Shown: in pieces, positions 25,999-33,736 of the stretch
Layout of the letters: the number at the start of each line of letters is the position of its first letter
Numbering within the stretch: the first letter of the stretch is position 1
Translations under genes and position numbers: made by a program
Notes under the pieces: generated by a model
Databases searched by the model: none
Told to the model about the DNA's origin: nothing
The model's input: only the letters and a program-made list of their open reading frames with translations
Source: Gammaproteobacteria bacterium
GTDB taxonomy: Bacteria; Pseudomonadota; Gammaproteobacteria; UBA4575
NCBI GenBank assembly: GCA_026713925.1
Contig: JAPONM010000025.1
Location: forward strand, 161,872 to 225,871
Length of the DNA stretch: 64,000 nucleotides
Direction: 5' to 3'

Positions 25999-26318
25999 AT
26001 CTACAGGACTCCGTATGATTTTCGTTGATTGAAACTTTTTCTCGAAATTCTTTCAACTGTCCATTATGCCGTATCCAGTATACTATTCAAGGCTGTATCA
26101 ATCAATATCCCTAGTTTTTCAACATTTAAACTGCATTATAGAACAAGCCAGAAATAAAGCAGACCGAGCAAGCTAGCTTAGTAAAGCCTGTTTTATTTGC
26201 TCTGAATAATTACAATTGTCACGAGCACAGCAAATTTGATGGATATGCCTCGGTAACCGAAACATTATTTGCACTTACTATTTGATCAGCAGCAAGCAGG
26301 GTAAATTCCCTTTTTAAA
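25999..26318. promoter_or_regulatory. Divergent promoter region between mtoX and the second SCO gene
   Basis: This is 320 AT-rich bases between two divergent genes that probably both serve copper enzymes. Promoters for both must be here. No tRNA, open frame or clear operator palindrome was seen. The mtoX leader contains CTTTTTCTCGAAATTCTTTC-like pyrimidine-rich sequence but no convincing terminator. Confidence 0.4.
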
Positions 26319-26885
26319 ATGCTTAAGAATTTACATAGATTTCATTTATTTTTTTTATTGATTATTTGCCTTGCTACCAGCTTGGCTGAAGCCGACAGGG
26401 TGGGAGGTGATTTTGAGCTTACCACTCACCAAAACAAGCCCTACTCACTGGCTAATTCCAGGGGTCAGGTAGTTTTATTGTTCTTCGGCTTTACAAGCTG
26501 TCCGGATGTATGCCCTCACACATTAAGTGTCGTTCAAAGCGTACTGAACCAATTAGGCTCCAAAGCCCAACAGGTTCAGCCACTGTTCATCACCGTTGAC
26601 CCCAACCGTGATACGCCAGAAATTTTAAAACATTACCTGGAATATTTTGGCAGCGGTTATATAGGCTTAACCGGGTCTGTTGAGGAGATAGATGAAGTAG
26701 TTGGCCAGTTCAGTGCCTTTTACTCATTTGAAGGGAATACTGCTGAAGGCGCCTATTCTGTCAATCATACTTCCAATTTATATATAATTGACACTGAAGG
26801 TGAAGTCGCAAGTATAGTTCCTTATGGTACACCCATGCAGGCAATCCTTAGGAGTATTGAGGAATTGCTGCTTAGCAAGCTATAG
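26319..26885 (+). CDS. SCO1/SenC-family copper chaperone, classical type
   Basis: A 188-residue protein with a signal segment (FHLFFLLIICLATSLAEA) and a canonical SCO site, FGFTSCPDVCPHTL near residue 65 (C-x3-C), plus the copper-binding histidine in SVNHTSNLYIID. VDPNRDTPEILKHYLEYF is the family block. SCO proteins insert copper into cytochrome oxidase CuA or related sites in the periplasm. It is divergent from mtoX and differs clearly from the C-x5-C SCO next to it, so the two probably serve different copper enzymes. It ends 12 bases from the convergent carbinolamine dehydratase gene. Confidence 0.93.
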   Translation: MLKNLHRFHLFFLLIICLATSLAEADRVGGDFELTTHQNKPYSLANSRGQVVLLFFGFTSCPDVCPHTLSVVQSVLNQLGSKAQQVQPLFITVDPNRDTPEILKHYLEYFGSGYIGLTGSVEEIDEVVGQFSAFYSFEGNTAEGAYSVNHTSNLYIIDTEGEVASIVPYGTPMQAILRSIEELLLSKL

Positions 26886-26896
26886 CCAGAAGGCCA

Positions 26897-27283
26897 TTAT
26901 TTGTACTGAATGTAGGCAAAGCGTGGGTCGCTTGGCGTGCCCTCCAAATCTCCACTGCCTGTACCAGGTTGCCACATTATTACCTCTTCAATTTTCTGAG
27001 CCAGTTCAAAGTCCTTATTGGTGACCCCCTTGGCAGCATGATTCATTAGCTTGCAGATGACAAAAGCATAAGACACCGTGAGGTCAGGATGATGAAAGGC
27101 TGCTTCTGCTAAATGTCCAATCGTATTCACAACCATAAGTGTGCCTTTCCAGCCATGTGTCCTGTACTTTCTACGAATCCATCCATTCTCGTAATACCAA
27201 GTAGGCAATTCTTCAGTTAGCCTTTCTTTTATTTGTTCTTCTGTATAGGTCTGTTCAGATTTGATATCGCGCCACTTCGACAT
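26897..27283 (-). CDS. Pterin-4a-carbinolamine dehydratase family protein
   Basis: A 128-residue member of the PCD/DCoH family, recognised by EAAFHHPDLTVSYAFV followed by LMNHAAKGVTNKD, which fits the family pattern (E-x3-H-H-P ... Y ... NH ... D). The classical reaction dehydrates 4a-hydroxytetrahydropterin after aromatic amino-acid hydroxylation. No phenylalanine hydroxylase is present here, and PCD-like proteins recur beside H4MPT genes in methylotrophs, so a role with pterin cofactors of the C1 pathway is likely. The C-terminal 30 residues (MWQPGTGSGDLEGTPSDPR) extend beyond the core domain. Cytoplasmic. Confidence 0.88.
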   Translation of the reverse strand: MSKWRDIKSEQTYTEEQIKERLTEELPTWYYENGWIRRKYRTHGWKGTLMVVNTIGHLAEAAFHHPDLTVSYAFVICKLMNHAAKGVTNKDFELAQKIEEVIMWQPGTGSGDLEGTPSDPRFAYIQYK

Positions 27284-27566
27284 AATTTCTGTCTCCCTTG
27301 AAAAATATTTTTAAAGAGTCAGAGCCCATTTTACTCTCAATCTGCTGAATTTATGCCGCAAATCTGATACCAAAATTCTGGAACGCATGGACTACCGCAG
27401 TAATTCACGACTGGAATACATATTCTGCACTATTCTGCATACTCGGTTTACAGATGAAAATACCACGGAACAGACCTGTACTGACGTACATTGTACAGGT
27501 TACCCCTAAAGACTGGCAGAAAACTCAGACCCAAGACTGAAAACCCCAGCTATGTCTGTTACCAGA

Positions 27567-28442
27567 TCAACAGGGCATAGATAAGGTAGCCACTTTTACG
27601 ACATTTTTCATCAACATGGCCACGGTCATTGGACCCACACCGCCCGGCACAGGGGTAATCATTGAAGCAACACCTATGGCCTGAGCAAAGTCCACATCTC
27701 CTACGAGACAGGTTTTTCCATCCTCTTCAATGCGATTAATCCCAACATCTATGACGATCGCCCCAGGTTTTATCATGTCTGCCTTAATAAACCGTGCCTG
27801 TCCTATCGCCGCAATCAGGATGTCAGCCTGCAGTGTGAAATTCTCAATATTTTCAGTTCTGGAGTGACACACAGTAACTGTTGAATTGGCATATCTGGCT
27901 TTTTGTACCAGCATGTTCATAAGCGGTTTCCCTACAATATTGCTGCGCCCGACGATAACTACGTGCTTGCCCACAGTTTCAATACCGCTCCTTGAAATCA
28001 ACTGCGATACCGCATTGGGTGTACAGGAAACCAAGGTATCCAGTCCGGCAGTCAAACGCCCGACATTACAGGGGTGGAAACCGTCAACATCCTTTTGAGG
28101 CGAAATTGCAGCGATGATGTTGTGTTCTCCAATATGGTCAGGCAAGGGTAGCTGGACCAAGATGCCATGCACCTCAGGATTATCATTTAACGTAGTGATC
28201 AGCCAGATCAGTTCTGGCTCAGAAATGTCCTCTAGAAGGTCATGTTGAATCAATCGTATTCCGACTTGCCTTCCTGCTTCCTGCTTGGCTCCCACATAGG
28301 CACGAGAAGCAGGATCATTCCCAACCAGGATAACCGCCAGACAAGGATGCACACCCTGTGATTGCAGCTTGTCTACTTGGCCTTTAACTTCCAGTTGAAT
28401 TTGTGTGGCAATCGCTTTTCCGTCAATTAGTACTGTCGCCAT
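27567..28442 (-). CDS. folD: Bifunctional methylenetetrahydrofolate dehydrogenase / methenyltetrahydrofolate cyclohydrolase
   Basis: A 291-residue protein that interconverts methylene-, methenyl- and formyl-tetrahydrofolate with NADP. Signatures: YVGAKQEAGRQVGI (catalytic lysine), GILVQLPLPDHI, VDGFHPCNVGRL, VVIVGRSNIVGKPLMNML (Rossmann) and VTPVPGGVGPMTVAML at the end. The ATG at 28442 is preferred over an upstream GTG because GAGGTGACT provides a ribosome-binding site. It is the folate-linked counterpart of the H4MPT pathway, usually used for biosynthetic C1 supply. Confidence 0.97.
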   Translation of the reverse strand: MATVLIDGKAIATQIQLEVKGQVDKLQSQGVHPCLAVILVGNDPASRAYVGAKQEAGRQVGIRLIQHDLLEDISEPELIWLITTLNDNPEVHGILVQLPLPDHIGEHNIIAAISPQKDVDGFHPCNVGRLTAGLDTLVSCTPNAVSQLISRSGIETVGKHVVIVGRSNIVGKPLMNMLVQKARYANSTVTVCHSRTENIENFTLQADILIAAIGQARFIKADMIKPGAIVIDVGINRIEEDGKTCLVGDVDFAQAIGVASMITPVPGGVGPMTVAMLMKNVVKVATLSMPC

Positions 28443-28551
28443 AGTCACCTCAAATCAATTTAAAACGACAACTGGCCTCTTCATCAGACAATACATCACT
28501 ACACTTCAGATTCTTTCACAAAAATTACATTTCTTGATTGTACCGCAATGC

Positions 28552-28583
28552 AAAAACGGCGAACGTATAGTCCGCCGTTTTCA
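28552..28583 (-). terminator. Terminator of the HvfA-like precursor gene
   Basis: On the leftward strand AAAACGGCGGAC, loop, GTTCGCCGTTTTT forms a GC-rich stem followed by five T residues, 30 bases after the stop codon of the EGKCG-repeat gene and about 110 bases before folD. This is a convincing intrinsic terminator and isolates the gene as a single transcript. Confidence 0.85.
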
Positions 28584-28612
28584 CAAAGTTACAGGTAAAC
28601 CGAAGAGCAGTT

Positions 28613-28945
28613 TTAGCTGCTGTCACTACCTTCTTCGGATTTACCTTCCCCGCATTTGCCTTCTCCACACTTGCCTTCCCCGCATTTGCCTTCTCCACAC
28701 TTGCCTTCCCCGCATTTGCCTTCTTCAGATTTATCCTCTTCAGATTCGCCTTCCCCGCATTTGCCTTCCCCGCATTTGCCTTCCTCGGCTGCACCATGGC
28801 TATCAGCTACCATGTACCCGGCTGACAATTCGGTCATTTGAAACAGGTCTTGATCAGCACTTGCTGTAGAAATTCCAAATGCGCCTGTTGCCAAGACTGC
28901 ACCAACGGCCACTACCAATGGCTTTAATTCAGATTTAGCTTTCAT
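28613..28945 (-). CDS. HvfA-like RiPP precursor with EGKCG repeats
   Basis: A 110-residue protein with an N-terminal signal-like leader (PLVVAVGAVLATGAFGI ... ASADQD) followed by MTELSAGYMVADSHGAAEE and then seven EGKCG units, with two degenerate units (EGESE, EDKSE) between them. This is the pattern of HvfA-type precursors, whose EGKC cysteines are converted by a DUF692 (MNIO) enzyme with a DUF2063 partner into copper-binding groups. No such enzyme genes are in this window, so the precursor is an orphan here. Its position near copper-dependent methanethiol oxidase genes suggests a copper-handling role. A strong AGGAGAG site precedes the ATG, and a terminator follows. Confidence 0.8.
   Translation of the reverse strand: MKAKSELKPLVVAVGAVLATGAFGISTASADQDLFQMTELSAGYMVADSHGAAEEGKCGEGKCGEGESEEDKSEEGKCGEGKCGEGKCGEGKCGEGKCGEGKSEEGSDSS
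28646..28780 (-). repeat. 15-bp tandem repeats encoding the EGKCG units
   Basis: Nine in-frame 15-bp units, two of them diverged. Intact units alternate between a CCCCGCATTTGCCTT form and a TCCACACTTGCCTT form, giving a higher-order 30-bp period, which indicates recent duplication. This explains the long open frames on the opposite strand, which are not genes. It is not a CRISPR array: there are no unique spacers. Confidence 0.9.
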
Positions 28946-29450
28946 AAAACTCTCCTAAGGTTTTTTGTTTTCAATCAATTTTTAAGGAACAGAATCTTAA
29001 GGATACACATTGCACCATCAGCCATTCCTGATTTAGAAAGCTACCGTATACAATTCAGCCAGGTAAACCAGGTATCAAAGTAGCTTAAAATCTCCTTAAG
29101 GCTTTACGCATGCATCCCAATCGATCACCACAATTTAACATAGTATTATAGTAGTATCACATGTATATGGCGTCACTTTCTGTACCTGTGGGTAACAGAA
29201 CTATTTAGTTGCTTATAAGAAAATGGCTAGACACATTCATGACTAGAAATCTTAGCTCGACCATACATCTTTTCAACCAGTTACAATGATAACCGCTCGC
29301 ATCAGGTTCCGTAGTTAGCAGGCAAACCGGTTTTACCTTAATAGCGGGTTCTCCATGAATAAGGGAAGAACAATTTACCTTCAGCGAAACAAGAAAGAAT
29401 AGCTTCTCTTTTAAACTGACATCCTTACAGCCACTCAGTTCCCCATCATA
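28946..29450. promoter_or_regulatory. Intergenic region upstream of the HvfA-like gene
   Basis: This is 505 bases between two divergent genes with no supported gene. It must contain the promoter of the HvfA-like gene (leftward) and of the membrane protein gene (rightward). The part just before the HvfA-like start is AT-rich with several T-runs. I saw no clear operator palindrome or RNA gene. Confidence 0.35.
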
Positions 29451-29990
29451 ATGGATGAAAAACCTTTTACCATCTGTGGTGTAATTGCAGCAGGATGGAG
29501 CCTGGCTGGCCTGCTGCTGTTACTTGGATTTGCAATCTGGAGATTATCCCTATACACCATCGAATCTTTGCACATGCCAATGAACTGGATGCACTGGACT
29601 GTGTTCATTGGCTTTACGGTCTTTATGGCACACAGCGAAGGGTATAAAGGATTTCAAAAAAAATTTTCACCGCGATTTGCTGCTCGAACAAAATACTTAC
29701 TAGCAAACAGTACGGTAACACAATGCATTTTTGCACCGCTATTTAGCATGGGCTTTTTCCATGCCCCCAAAAAACGTATAGTCGCTTCTATCTGCCTTAC
29801 CATCATGATAGTTGTTTTTATTTTCCTATTTCAATACATTCCCCAGCCATGGAAGGGCTTGCTGGATGCAGGTGTTGTGATTGGATTAATTTGGGGCATG
29901 ATCTCCACTATCCTGTTCTGCACCAAAGCATTTTCAAATGCCGAATACAATTGGGATGCAGAAATTTTAAACATCCACTCCAAGTCGTAA
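29451..29990 (+). CDS. Conserved-looking inner-membrane protein of unknown function
   Basis: A 179-residue protein with four or five likely membrane segments: VIAAGWSLAGLLLLLGFAIW, WTVFIGFTVFMA, CIFAPLFSMGFF, IVASICLTIMIVVFIFLF and GLLDAGVVIGLIWGMISTI. Between them is a loop HSEGYKGFQKKFSPRFAAR with basic residues on the likely cytoplasmic side. The composition is clearly that of a real membrane protein. I do not recognise the family. It faces folP, and no operon partner is evident. The ribosome-binding site is weak. Confidence 0.7.
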   Translation: MDEKPFTICGVIAAGWSLAGLLLLLGFAIWRLSLYTIESLHMPMNWMHWTVFIGFTVFMAHSEGYKGFQKKFSPRFAARTKYLLANSTVTQCIFAPLFSMGFFHAPKKRIVASICLTIMIVVFIFLFQYIPQPWKGLLDAGVVIGLIWGMISTILFCTKAFSNAEYNWDAEILNIHSKS

Positions 29991-30045
29991 GCAATTACCA
30001 ATACTCATCACGAGTAGGCGAATACTGTACATAGGGCAGTGAAGT

Positions 30046-30870
30046 TCAGCTTGTATGAATAGCCCAGGTGACATCGATAGCCTGACGATTTTGCCAAACA
30101 TCGTGCACACGAAATATTTTTACTCCTGCTAACACCCCAAGAGAAGACGTCGCGCATGTTGCCGGCATCCTTGCCCTTGGATTCTCCTGCTTTAAAATCT
30201 CACCCATAAATCGTTTACGGCTAGTACCCAGCATCACCGGGTACCCTAGTCCAGTAAACATCTTCAGATCCCGTAGTAATTCCAGGTTATGTTGAGTTCG
30301 TTTACCAAACCCAATTCCCGGGTCGAGTATAATGTTATCTTTTTTTACACCTATATCCTGAGCCTTCTCAGCCCGGCCCAAAAGAAAGTCTGATACTTCT
30401 CGGGTGACATTTTCGTAATCAGGATGATCCTGCATGGTTGCGGGCTCTCCACGCATGTGCATTAGACAAACAGGAACTTCAGCCACTGCTGCAAGTTTTA
30501 ATAAACCCATGTCTTCACGGCCCGCACTCACATCATTCAGCATGGTTGCACCTGCATCCAAGGCCGCGTAGGCAACTTCAGATAAAGTCGTATCAATGCT
30601 GATATGGATATGTTCAGGCAACTCCGCATGCAGACCTGCGATCACATCAATCACCCTGCGCTTTTGCTCTGACGCTCCTACACGAGTGGACCCTGGTCGA
30701 GTTGATTCTCCACCTACATCAATAATATCTGCACCTTGTTCAACCATTTCTATCCCGCAGGCAATTGCATCTTTGGAAGAAGGGTATACTCCACCATCGG
30801 AAAAACTGTCTGGTGTTACATTGAGCACACCCATCAGAAGTGGCCTTGAATAATCTAAATGCACAGTCAT
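30046..30870 (-). CDS. folP: Dihydropteroate synthase
   Basis: About 274 residues. It condenses p-aminobenzoate with the dihydropterin diphosphate in folate synthesis. Signatures: LLMGVLNVTPDSFSDGG at the start, DIIDVGGESTRPGS near residue 55, MLNDVSAGR, LMHMRGEPATMQ and DPGIGFGKRTQHN. The ATG at 30870 (MTVHLDYSRP) is preferred to a start at 30900 because homology begins there. It competes with MptG for p-aminobenzoate, so the same precursor serves both C1 carriers. It directly follows the metallo-hydrolase gene on the same strand. Confidence 0.96.
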   Translation of the reverse strand: MTVHLDYSRPLLMGVLNVTPDSFSDGGVYPSSKDAIACGIEMVEQGADIIDVGGESTRPGSTRVGASEQKRRVIDVIAGLHAELPEHIHISIDTTLSEVAYAALDAGATMLNDVSAGREDMGLLKLAAVAEVPVCLMHMRGEPATMQDHPDYENVTREVSDFLLGRAEKAQDIGVKKDNIILDPGIGFGKRTQHNLELLRDLKMFTGLGYPVMLGTSRKRFMGEILKQENPRARMPATCATSSLGVLAGVKIFRVHDVWQNRQAIDVTWAIHTS

Positions 30871-30900
30871 ATGCCTCAGTAAATGGAATCTGTTACACAA

Positions 30901-31845
30901 TCAATGAAACATTCTGTCAAACTGCGAAATCTTCACATCGCTCCCTACATCAAGGCTCATTAGGTCTTTCCCCATATGAACCTTGCCTGGGAATTCATCC
31001 TGCAAATACCGGATAAGCGCCTCTTCTTTCGTACCTACCAGTATCGCATGCGTCAGTATTGCCAGTTTCGGCTTGGTTTCATGCAAAACACGTAACATCT
31101 GCTCGGGGTTGGTATGATAGCTTTCGACTTTCCGCAAGCGAGGATTATTTTCAAGAAAGTCAGGATGTGCAGCAAAAATCTCATGTACAAGTAAATCCAC
31201 CCCTTGGGCATGCTCAACCAGATTTTCAGAGTACGTAGTATCACCAGATATCACCACAGAGCGGTCCCCAAAATCAACTCTATACCCATAGGCCGGATCA
31301 ACGGGTCCGTGATTTACTGAGAATGCCGTAACCATGACTCCATTTTCAGAGTACACCACGCCAGGCTGGATTTCTGTTGCAACAAGATGTGCTGCCTTAC
31401 TGTCCAGACCTGAATGCTGATTTCTCAACGCTACATCATAGGCGAAAGCTTGTTGCAACCCCTCAACAAAAGCCCGTGTTCCGGTAGGACCATGTACAGA
31501 AAGAGGTTTTGGACGCTGGTACACCCAACCGGTAAGCCATAAGTCATCAAGCGCAAAAATATGATCAGAATGCAGATGAGTCAGGAATACTGGATTAATT
31601 TCTGTGATGGGGATGTCAAGCTGTGCCAACCTTAGTACGAGGCCACGACCAGCATCAAACAACAGAAAGCTTCCCCCTGCCTCAACCAGTATGGCCTGAC
31701 CAAATCTGTCGGGTTCCATGCGTGGTGTGCCTGTACCTAACAGGCTGACACGCATAAAATAGTCTGTAAAGCCAACACCCGGGAAAACGGTTAACAGACA
31801 GAAAAGAAGCAGGTGCACAGAAACTTTGAGCATGCACATCATCAA
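30901..31845 (-). CDS. Secreted metallo-beta-lactamase-fold hydrolase (RNase Z/arylsulfatase-like)
   Basis: A 314-residue protein with a signal peptide (SVHLLLFCLLTVFPGVGF) and a metallo-beta-lactamase fold. The zinc motif THLHSDHIFALDDL is near residue 90, with FSVNHGPVDPAYGYRV, ISGDTTYSENL and ILTHAIL providing the remaining ligands. It resembles exported RNase Z/AtsA-type hydrolases, and because of the signal peptide a periplasmic ester or phosphoester substrate is more likely than tRNA. The substrate cannot be assigned. It lies between lepA and folP, 19 bases after lepA, so it probably shares the transcript. Confidence 0.85.
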   Translation of the reverse strand: MMMCMLKVSVHLLLFCLLTVFPGVGFTDYFMRVSLLGTGTPRMEPDRFGQAILVEAGGSFLLFDAGRGLVLRLAQLDIPITEINPVFLTHLHSDHIFALDDLWLTGWVYQRPKPLSVHGPTGTRAFVEGLQQAFAYDVALRNQHSGLDSKAAHLVATEIQPGVVYSENGVMVTAFSVNHGPVDPAYGYRVDFGDRSVVISGDTTYSENLVEHAQGVDLLVHEIFAAHPDFLENNPRLRKVESYHTNPEQMLRVLHETKPKLAILTHAILVGTKEEALIRYLQDEFPGKVHMGKDLMSLDVGSDVKISQFDRMFH

Positions 31846-31864
31846 AATGCTTCTCTGAATACAA

Positions 31865-33655
31865 TCATTTGTCCAGCGTTAATGCTGCTAAGAATGCTTC
31901 TTGCGGTATTCCCACCTTGCCAATCTGCTTCATACGCTTCTTACCTGCTTTTTGTTTTTCAAGAAGCTTTTTTTTACGCGTGACATCGCCACCGTAACAT
32001 TTCGCTGTAACATTTTTTCGTAACGCCCGGGTCGTGGTTCTAGCAATAATTCTTGATCCAATAGCTGCCTGTATGGAAACATCGTACATCTGTCTTGGGA
32101 TGGTCTCTTTCATTTTTTCTGCAAGACTTCTCCCGTAAGCTTCAGCCTGCCCCTTGTGTATGATCGTGGACAAGGCATCTACCCGCTCACCATTGATTAA
32201 GATATCAAGCTTTACCAAGGGTACTACTGCGAAATGTGACAGATAATAATCAAATGACGCATAACCCCGGCTGACAGATTTTAGTTTATCGAAAAAATCC
32301 AATGCGACTTCACTCAGTGGCAATTCAAATACCAGAGAAACCTGATTACCGTGGTAATGCAAACTCTTTTGCGCACCTCGCCTTTCAATACACAAGGTAA
32401 TCACATTCCCAATATACTCATGTGGGACAAGTATAGATGCCTTGATAATTGGTTCCCTGACCTCCCTGATTTGGTTTACCGGCGGCAACGCAGAAGGATT
32501 GTGAATATATTGAATATTTCCACTCGTAGTATGTACTTCATGTGCAACGGTAGGTGCAGTGGTGATTAGATCCAAAGCGTATTCACGCTCCAGACGCTCT
32601 TGAACAATCTCCATATGCAACATACCGAGAAAGCCACACCGAAACCCAAAACCCAGAGCATCTGATGTCTCGGGCTCATAGGTAAAGGCAGAGTCGTTTA
32701 GGCGAAGTTTTTCTAAAGCATTCCTAAACGATTCATAATCATTCGAATTGATCGGGAAAACACCTGCAAATACATTTGGCTGAATTTCCTTGAACCCAGC
32801 AAGAGGCTTGTCTGCCGGACTTGAGGCAGATGTGAAGGTATCTCCAACTTTTGCTGAAGAAATATCCTTGATTCCGCAAACGACATAGCCTACTTGTCCT
32901 GGTTGCAAAAAGCCTGTGTCAGTGCGTTTGGGCGTGAATATCCCCAACTTTTCGACCTGGTAGCTGTAGCCAGATGACATAGCCGTAATTTTTTGCTTGG
33001 CTTTGATTGATCCCTGTACCACACGTACCAGTGATATCACACCAACATAACTGTCAAACCATGAGTCCACAACCAATGCCTTCAGGGGTCCCTGTTTAGA
33101 ACCCGTTGGAGCAGGAAACCGACGTACAATTGCTTCCAGCACATTTTCCACACCCTGGCCAGTCTTAGCGCTTACTAACAAGGGCTCTGACACATCAATA
33201 CCAATTACCTCTTCAATTTCAGCGGCTACACGTTCGGGATCAGCAGACGGAAGATCGACCTTGTTGAGCACTGGTATGATTTCCAGACCCAAGGCAACAG
33301 CTGTATGACAGTTAGCGACACTTTGAGCTTCCACGCCTTGCGAAGCATCGACGATAAGGAGGGCACCTTCACAGGCTGCCAAGGAACGTGATACCTCGTA
33401 TGAAAAATCGACGTGCCCAGGCGTATCAATGAAATTCAGTTGATAGTCCTGTCCATTCTTGGCCTCATACTGTAATGAGACGCTCTGGGCCTTAATGGTT
33501 ATTCCGCGCTCACGCTCAAGATCCATGGAATCCAGCACTTGCTCACTCATCTCACGTTCGGACAAGCCTCCACAATGCTGGATAAAACGGTCAGCTAATG
33601 TAGATTTTCCATGGTCAATGTGGGCAATTATGGAAAAGTTGCGAATGTGCTCCAT
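31865..33655 (-). CDS. lepA: Elongation factor 4 (LepA)
   Basis: A 596-residue translational GTPase that back-translocates stalled ribosomes. The GTPase motifs are intact: [15 protein letters not shown] (P-loop, residue 8 on), [19 protein letters not shown] and SAKTGQG. The C-terminal lysine-rich [25 protein letters not shown] block is the LepA-specific tail. Its length is normal. It lies downstream of the sigma-E operon genes and 81 bases after mucD on the same strand, as in many gammaproteobacteria. Confidence 0.98.
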   Translation of the reverse strand: MEHIRNFSIIAHIDHGKSTLADRFIQHCGGLSEREMSEQVLDSMDLERERGITIKAQSVSLQYEAKNGQDYQLNFIDTPGHVDFSYEVSRSLAACEGALLIVDASQGVEAQSVANCHTAVALGLEIIPVLNKVDLPSADPERVAAEIEEVIGIDVSEPLLVSAKTGQGVENVLEAIVRRFPAPTGSKQGPLKALVVDSWFDSYVGVISLVRVVQGSIKAKQKITAMSSGYSYQVEKLGIFTPKRTDTGFLQPGQVGYVVCGIKDISSAKVGDTFTSASSPADKPLAGFKEIQPNVFAGVFPINSNDYESFRNALEKLRLNDSAFTYEPETSDALGFGFRCGFLGMLHMEIVQERLEREYALDLITTAPTVAHEVHTTSGNIQYIHNPSALPPVNQIREVREPIIKASILVPHEYIGNVITLCIERRGAQKSLHYHGNQVSLVFELPLSEVALDFFDKLKSVSRGYASFDYYLSHFAVVPLVKLDILINGERVDALSTIIHKGQAEAYGRSLAEKMKETIPRQMYDVSIQAAIGSRIIARTTTRALRKNVTAKCYGGDVTRKKKLLEKQKAGKKRMKQIGKVGIPQEAFLAALTLDK

Positions 33656-33736
33656 ATGGCTACCAGTCGAACTGAAAGACCTCTTATATTACAGATGTCT
33701 TTGAGTAAACAGGCTCCACCACTTCATCATGCCTGT

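Noticed and set aside
28646..28780. CRISPR-like periodicity
   Set aside because: The units are contiguous, in frame and without unique spacers; no cas genes are present.
28525..28869. Long open frames on the opposite strand and in another frame over the EGKCG repeats
   Set aside because: They result from the 15-bp periodic repeat, have low-complexity sequence and no ribosome-binding site; the leftward frame with signal peptide and terminator is the real gene.
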